Shown here: one piece after another, positions 59,262 to 64,000 of the stretch | How positions within the stretch are numbered: the stretch's first letter is position 1 | Layout: every line of letters begins with the position of its first letter | Source: Psoroptes ovis | Taxonomy: Eukaryota; Arthropoda; Arachnida; Sarcoptiformes; Psoroptidae | Reading direction: 5' to 3' | Assembly: GCA_002943765.1 (NCBI GenBank) | Contig: PQWQ01000005.1 | Location: forward strand, 2,108,001 to 2,172,000 | DNA: 64,000 nucleotides | Notes under the pieces: model-generated | The model's database searches: none | Told to the model about the DNA's origin: nothing | Seen by the model: only the letters and a program-made list of their open reading frames with translations | Position numbers and translations under genes: made by a program

Positions 59262-62200
59262 TCAAGCAGCTTTAGCCATTTTTTGTGATGTATTTATTTT
59301 ATCACCTAAACTAAGCGCCATACCTTGTGATTTTGCTCGTATACGTATATGGCCAGTAACCGGTGAATCGATTGATGTTTTTTCAATACTAACATTAGCC
59401 AATGCATCTTCACCAAATATTGATTTTGCATAAAGATTTGCAGCTAAAAATCCACAATTACCTGATAATGATTTTTGTGGCGTCAAACATTTCATATTTG
59501 TTGATTTAATTAAATGATTTAAATAATCAATCAGATCATTTATGCCAGTGTTTACTGTTACTTTATTTTCCCATTCAAATTCTGTCCACATTTGTCTAAA
59601 TTGTGCATCACTACATGTAGCCGGTATTATATAATCCATTATATCGATATAAATATCATTCAATACGACAACATTACGATCAGATGTTGATCCTGATACA
59701 TCATAGACTGGAATGGAAAAATTCCATTAAAAGAAATAAAAAAAGAATAGTAAATAATTGTTTTTTCATGTTAATTTAAAATGGGGAAAAAATTTACCAA
59801 TATTTCCAAAAATAACAACATTTTCAGTCGATGTAACTTTAATCGAAGCTCGAACATTGGTGAAATCATGCGGCGCCAATACGATTGGTTGCGGTTTTTC
59901 AACCAGCTTCAAATCACCAATGGTGGATAATTCTAATGTACAATTCTGTAGCGTATCCGATGTTTGATTAACAATCAACACATCTAATGATATATCATAT
60001 TGATTGACATTGACATAACATTCAGCATAAACTGGATCACCTAAACCGGTTAATTGTGTTACTTTTGATAATTGACTTGCCGATAATAGATCATTGGTTG
60101 CTATTGTAGATGATGTTGATGTTGCCGTTGGGCCAGCAATAGCTTGATTTAAGCTAACATCCAATAGATTTTCCATTTGTTCATTTGCTTTATTAATTAA
60201 TTGTGAAAATATTATATGATCATCAATTTCCACAGATTTTTTAATCTTATTCAATACAGAATCATATTTGATTTCATTTTCTTTTGAATTTTCCAACATT
60301 GATAACAATGATTGCCGGGTATCAGTGATGTATATTTGTTTCATTAATAATTCAATTTCATTCATATCATTTTGTTGTTGATTAATTTGTATCAATAAAT
60401 ATAATGATAATGAAATACGTTCATAATCATCTTCATTCATCATTTGTGAAACTAATTTTGAACGTCCTAAATGTAATATTGATGTCAATATTAACATTGA
60501 TTCGGCTAAAAATATGTTCAAAGAACGTTGTAGTTGTTGTTGCTGTTGTTGATCTTTATTATTAATCAACATCTGTTTATAACGAAGTGATAATTTTACC
60601 AAACAATTTGCAATAGTTGTTCCAATGAAAAATTCATTATTCACCAACATATAACGACGTAATGGTGGATGTTCATTGGATGCCATTTTTGTTGCTGTGG
60701 CTGTTGTCGATGCTAAACTCAATGCAGATTGTGTAGCATATGATCCATCAGCTGTGACCAATTTGGATGATGCAGTATTTTTTGATGCTGCTGCTGCTGC
60801 TGCAGCTGATGATGATATATCATTGTGATGTTCATCACCTTCTTCAAGTTTACGTAATTCACTTTCAACAATAGGCAATTCACCAATAGATGTTTTGATA
60901 AGTTCAAGTACCTCTTGTAATTGTTCAACATTTTCATCACAAAATTCTCCTAATAACCAAATTAATCCACGATGTACTTTAACATTGTTAATCGATCCAA
61001 ATACTTCCATTAATTTACTTAAGATAAAATTTTTAGCTTGTGAATTTTTCGATATAAATTGACGACAAAATATTATGACCAATATTGCTGTTGCTTCATC
61101 ATTTTTAGTTGCTAATAATTCAAATAATGTTGTCAACACATTACTTGTATTAATAACATCAGGATATTTCATACAAATAACATGCATTGTTTTCACTAAC
61201 ATTTGACAATATTTACTATTCTCATCTTGTGTACCATGTGATTCATTTTGTGTTTTCAATATTTCCTTTTTCAATAATTGTATCAATTCTTCAACATTAC
61301 GCATATTAACTAAATCTAATGATAAATTTAAAACTTTTTGTTTCACTTCTAAATCGGTTGCAACATTCAATATACGTAATATATCCATTAATGAATCTTG
61401 TAAGATACGTTCAGCACCAGATGCTGAATCTTTCAACGAAATCAAACGATCTAATACAATTAATTTAACATTATTATCACTTTCTTTGATACAAATATCA
61501 ATAAAACAATTAGCAGCGGCTTTCAATGCTGTTGGTGCTTGTGATAGGGTGACCAATGTAGCGGCAGCTTCATATCGGACAGATGCTGATGTTGAAATAC
61601 TCAATAGATTATAGATTGCACGTATAAATTTTGATCTTTCACCTGGATTCGATATGCATACTTTGTAAATTAATTCAACAATAACTAATTGTAATATTTC
61701 ATTGAAACTTCCAATTTGTTCAATACATGAATTCAAATAATCCAATGCTTTCTTTTGATCAAGATGTATTAACATAAGGAATGCATTACGCTTGCAACTT
61801 GCATCTGATTCTTTGCCTAAAAATTCCAGAATCAATTCCGGTGCATCCGGAATAAGGAATTCAAAATTCATATAAATTTTAAAGATTGCCAACACTGCAT
61901 TACGTCGTACATATGAGTGGCGATGTTCTAAACATTGTCGTATGGTCGGCAATAATGGTTCCAACAATTCTGGTTCTTTAAGTTTACACAAAAAACGAAG
62001 CGTAGAACCACGTAAATATTCATTTGGATGTTGCAAATCTTTACGATATGCATCACAAACTAATATCATTTCATGTAGTAATTTGCCATCTGGTCCACGT
62101 TTAGGAACAATTTCCCAAAATATTAGCAGTAATTTTTTTATTTGATGATCATTCGATGGTAATAGATAACGAATGACAAACATAAGCATGTTTGGTGGAA

Positions 62201-62411
62201 ATTTTTCCCCGTTCAATATCATGTAAATTAATTTTTTCAGGGCTGCAATTTTTGATTTTGTATCACCTTTTTCTGTATAAATTAAAAAGAATTAATTCAA
62301 TGATTCCCCCGAACAAAACAATTGCTTACCGATATCATTTCTAATTGATCCTTCATTGATTGTATCATCTGTCTCAACATTGATCAACGTATAACAAATT
62401 GATTCGGTCAT
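59262..62411 (-). CDS. COPB1: Coatomer subunit beta (beta-COP)
   Basis: Three exons: 62411-62330, 62272-59798 and 59707-59262 (introns 57 and 90 bp), phases closing to 1000 residues against about 950 in vertebrates. Beta-COP is a core subunit of the COPI coat that forms Golgi-to-ER and intra-Golgi vesicles. The N-terminus has ESICYTLINVETDD and EKGDTKSKIAALKKLIYMI. The adaptin-like HEAT domain includes EMILVCDAYRKDLQHPNE and HRHSYVRRNAVLAI. The middle and C-terminal region has GLGDPVYAE, and the appendage carries IDIMDYIIPATC, FGEDALANVSIEK and GHIRIRAKSQGMALSLGDKI. The excess length is Ala/Ser/Thr and Gln runs in the linker (about 60500-60830). Exon 3's start at VYDVSG is predicted from phase and homology. 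Confidence 0.95.
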
Positions 62412-63129
62412 TGTTCCAGCAGAATTTTGATTATGATGTTTCTAAAAAGATTCAAATTGTTTATCTCGGATCGATCAAAACAAACCAAAAGTTGATTGAT
62501 AAAAATATGATCGTTTGAGCTCTTTAGGTTGTCGGCATATTGTGAGGACCACGTCATACTCAATTTTTTTTTTTTTTTTTTGATTCGACAGTAGTGCCAT
62601 CTGTCTATTTCGAATACATAGTTGTGATTTTTGAACAATAGATGGCAGTTAAATAGGCAAATTTTTCAAATTTCAAAATTATCAACTATGAAAATTATTA
62701 ATTAAAATTAATTAATACAAACATCAATTAAAATAATAATTAAAACAAGATATTTCCAACATGAAAATGCTTAATTTTATTAATTAATCTATGACATCAA
62801 TCAGTGAAAAGAAACAAGGAAAAATAAAATAAAAGTGTGAAAATGACTCAAAATAATTCAAAATATGTTTGTGTTTATATAATTGCATCATTATTTGTAA
62901 TATTTACAAACAAAAATAATTAAAAACTTTTAAAATTTAAAATTTTAAAACAATAATTCAATAATGACAATTGAATAATCATGATAATAATAATAATAAT
63001 GATAATCACAGAATAACAAGATGAATGAAGATTAGATTTTTTTTTAATTGTAAATCATTTGTTTTCGGTTAATTAACCAAATTAATTGATTATTATCTTC
63101 ATTCAGAGTTTCTTAGATGTTCCAAATAT
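62412..63129. promoter_or_regulatory. Upstream region of beta-COP and 3' flank of next gene
   Basis: Must contain the beta-COP promoter. A T20-type run sits at about 62561-62581, and inverted copies of TGCCATCT flank about 62597-62650. AT-rich repeats fill the rest. No promoter motif firmly identified. Confidence 0.4.
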
Positions 63130-64000
63130 TTACAAATCACTTTCAAGCACTTTAGATGTCGTTGTTGATGGTAATGTTGATGATTTTGATTTTGTTGATA
63201 ATGAAAATGTATGTTTAATTACACTTTTTTTACTGAGCGAATCTAAATGATCTAAATATCTTGATTTTACATCATTATATAATTTATTATTTGTTTTATA
63301 AGCTACATTTGTTGTTGGTGTTGGTGTTGTTGATGGATTATTATTGATATCATTGTTTTTAGTTGAATCTTGTTGTTGCTGCTGCTGTTGTTGTTCGAAA
63401 TTACTCGCAATTCGCCTCGTACGATTCAATATCAATGATTGTTTTTGTACAGGTGAATTTTTCAATCGATCATCAATATCATTGATTGATTTATTCGTTG
63501 TCGTTGTTGTTGTTGCTGCTGCTGTTGATGATGATGATTTGAAAAAATCTTCACGATTCATTTGTACTTTTCTTGCATGTGATGATGGTTGAACTGCTGC
63601 TGTTGTTGGTGTTGATGTAGCTGCTGCGGCTGTTGCCGAAGTCTTCGGAGATATGCCATCAATCATCGATTTCGGCCGTACTGTCGGTGATAATGATTTT
63701 GTTTTCGTTTGTTTCGATTGTTGTTGATGTTGACGTAACGGTTTGATTGGTATTGAATTTTGTTGTTGTTGAACATCTGCATCCTTGTTTGCAGTTGATG
63801 TCGTCGTTGTTGATGATGGTAACGGTGGTGGCGGTGATAATGATTTCGTTGCATTACTATTCAAATTACATTTATTATTACTACGAAAACAACATTGTAA
63901 AGGTGTTTGTAATGATAATGGTGATGTTGCAGATGCTGCCGATGATAATGAAGATGATGAGTTCAATAATGTATCACAGTCAATTATTTCACCATTCGAT
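63130..64000 (-). CDS. Unrecognised low-complexity protein, C-terminal part (5' end off window)
   Basis: Frame is open from the right edge to a stop at 63130, about 290 codons. Mostly Ser/Thr/Pro/Ala-rich disordered sequence with polyQ (QQQQQQQQ) and polyN/T runs; no known domain. Less repetitive pieces are VRPKSMIDGISP, HARKVQMNREDFFKS, LNRTRRIASNF and, near the end, KLYNDVKSRYLDHLDSLSKK, which is predicted helical and may be the conserved part. Likely the tail of a regulatory or cytoskeletal protein, but no function can be assigned. Transcribed in the same direction as beta-COP, 719 bp upstream of it. Confidence 0.6.
   Translation of the reverse strand, partial: SNGEIIDCDTLLNSSSSLSSAASATSPLSLQTPLQCCFRSNNKCNLNSNATKSLSPPPPLPSSTTTTSTANKDADVQQQQNSIPIKPLRQHQQQSKQTKTKSLSPTVRPKSMIDGISPKTSATAAAATSTPTTAAVQPSSHARKVQMNREDFFKSSSSTAAATTTTTTNKSINDIDDRLKNSPVQKQSLILNRTRRIASNFEQQQQQQQQDSTKNNDINNNPSTTPTPTTNVAYKTNNKLYNDVKSRYLDHLDSLSKKSVIKHTFSLSTKSKSSTLPSTTTSKVLESDL

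Overview
The window is AT-rich metazoan nuclear DNA. Host introns where both splice sites can be read are very short (57-90 bp, GT-AG), and the proteins are rich in Asn, Gln and Ser homopolymers. The gene set (MAM/LDLa receptor, TCP11-like, exocyst Sec15, type-B carboxylesterase, Rap2 GTPase, beta-COP) and the two LTR retrotransposons (an errantivirus-like Gypsy with env, and a BEL/Pao) fit an arthropod. A mite is my best guess, from compactness and base composition only. No rRNA, tRNA or CRISPR array was recognised.

Layout: (1) 1-12092, + strand: a multi-MAM, LDLa, single-pass membrane protein gene entering from the left edge. A 7.1 kb errantivirus-like element (4662-11777, antisense) splits it inside a coding exon, and the host frame resumes exactly on the far side. 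(2) 12209-14215, - strand: TCP11-like gene, tail to tail with the MAM gene. (3) 16309-20280, + strand: Sec15 with two alternative first exons. (4) 20901-22730, + strand: secreted carboxylesterase. (5) 23163-23501: small Ig-like membrane ORF. (6) 23.5-51.6 kb: mostly non-coding, with single-exon Rap2 at 39480-40031 and three small non-autonomous DNA transposons (piggyBac-like, mariner-like, hAT-like). (7) 51598-57598: complete BEL/Pao element with target-site duplication; its left LTR carries a 569 bp insertion. (8) 59262-62411, - strand: beta-COP. (9) 63130-right edge, - strand: C-terminal part of an unrecognised low-complexity protein.

The host genes are mostly housekeeping membrane-traffic components (Sec15 tethers exocytic vesicles, beta-COP coats Golgi vesicles, Rap2 signals at membranes); their closeness gives no evidence of joint regulation. 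The most notable region is the left 12 kb. A young retroviral-type insertion with LTRs that differ only in poly-T length where compared and an open envelope frame has cut the membrane anchor from a host receptor. Its gag/pol and pol/env frame breaks fall on the same 13-nt motif (TTTGGG followed by seven A) and need the same +1 shift. The BEL element has its own +1 break at a Ty1-like CTT-AGA-T site.
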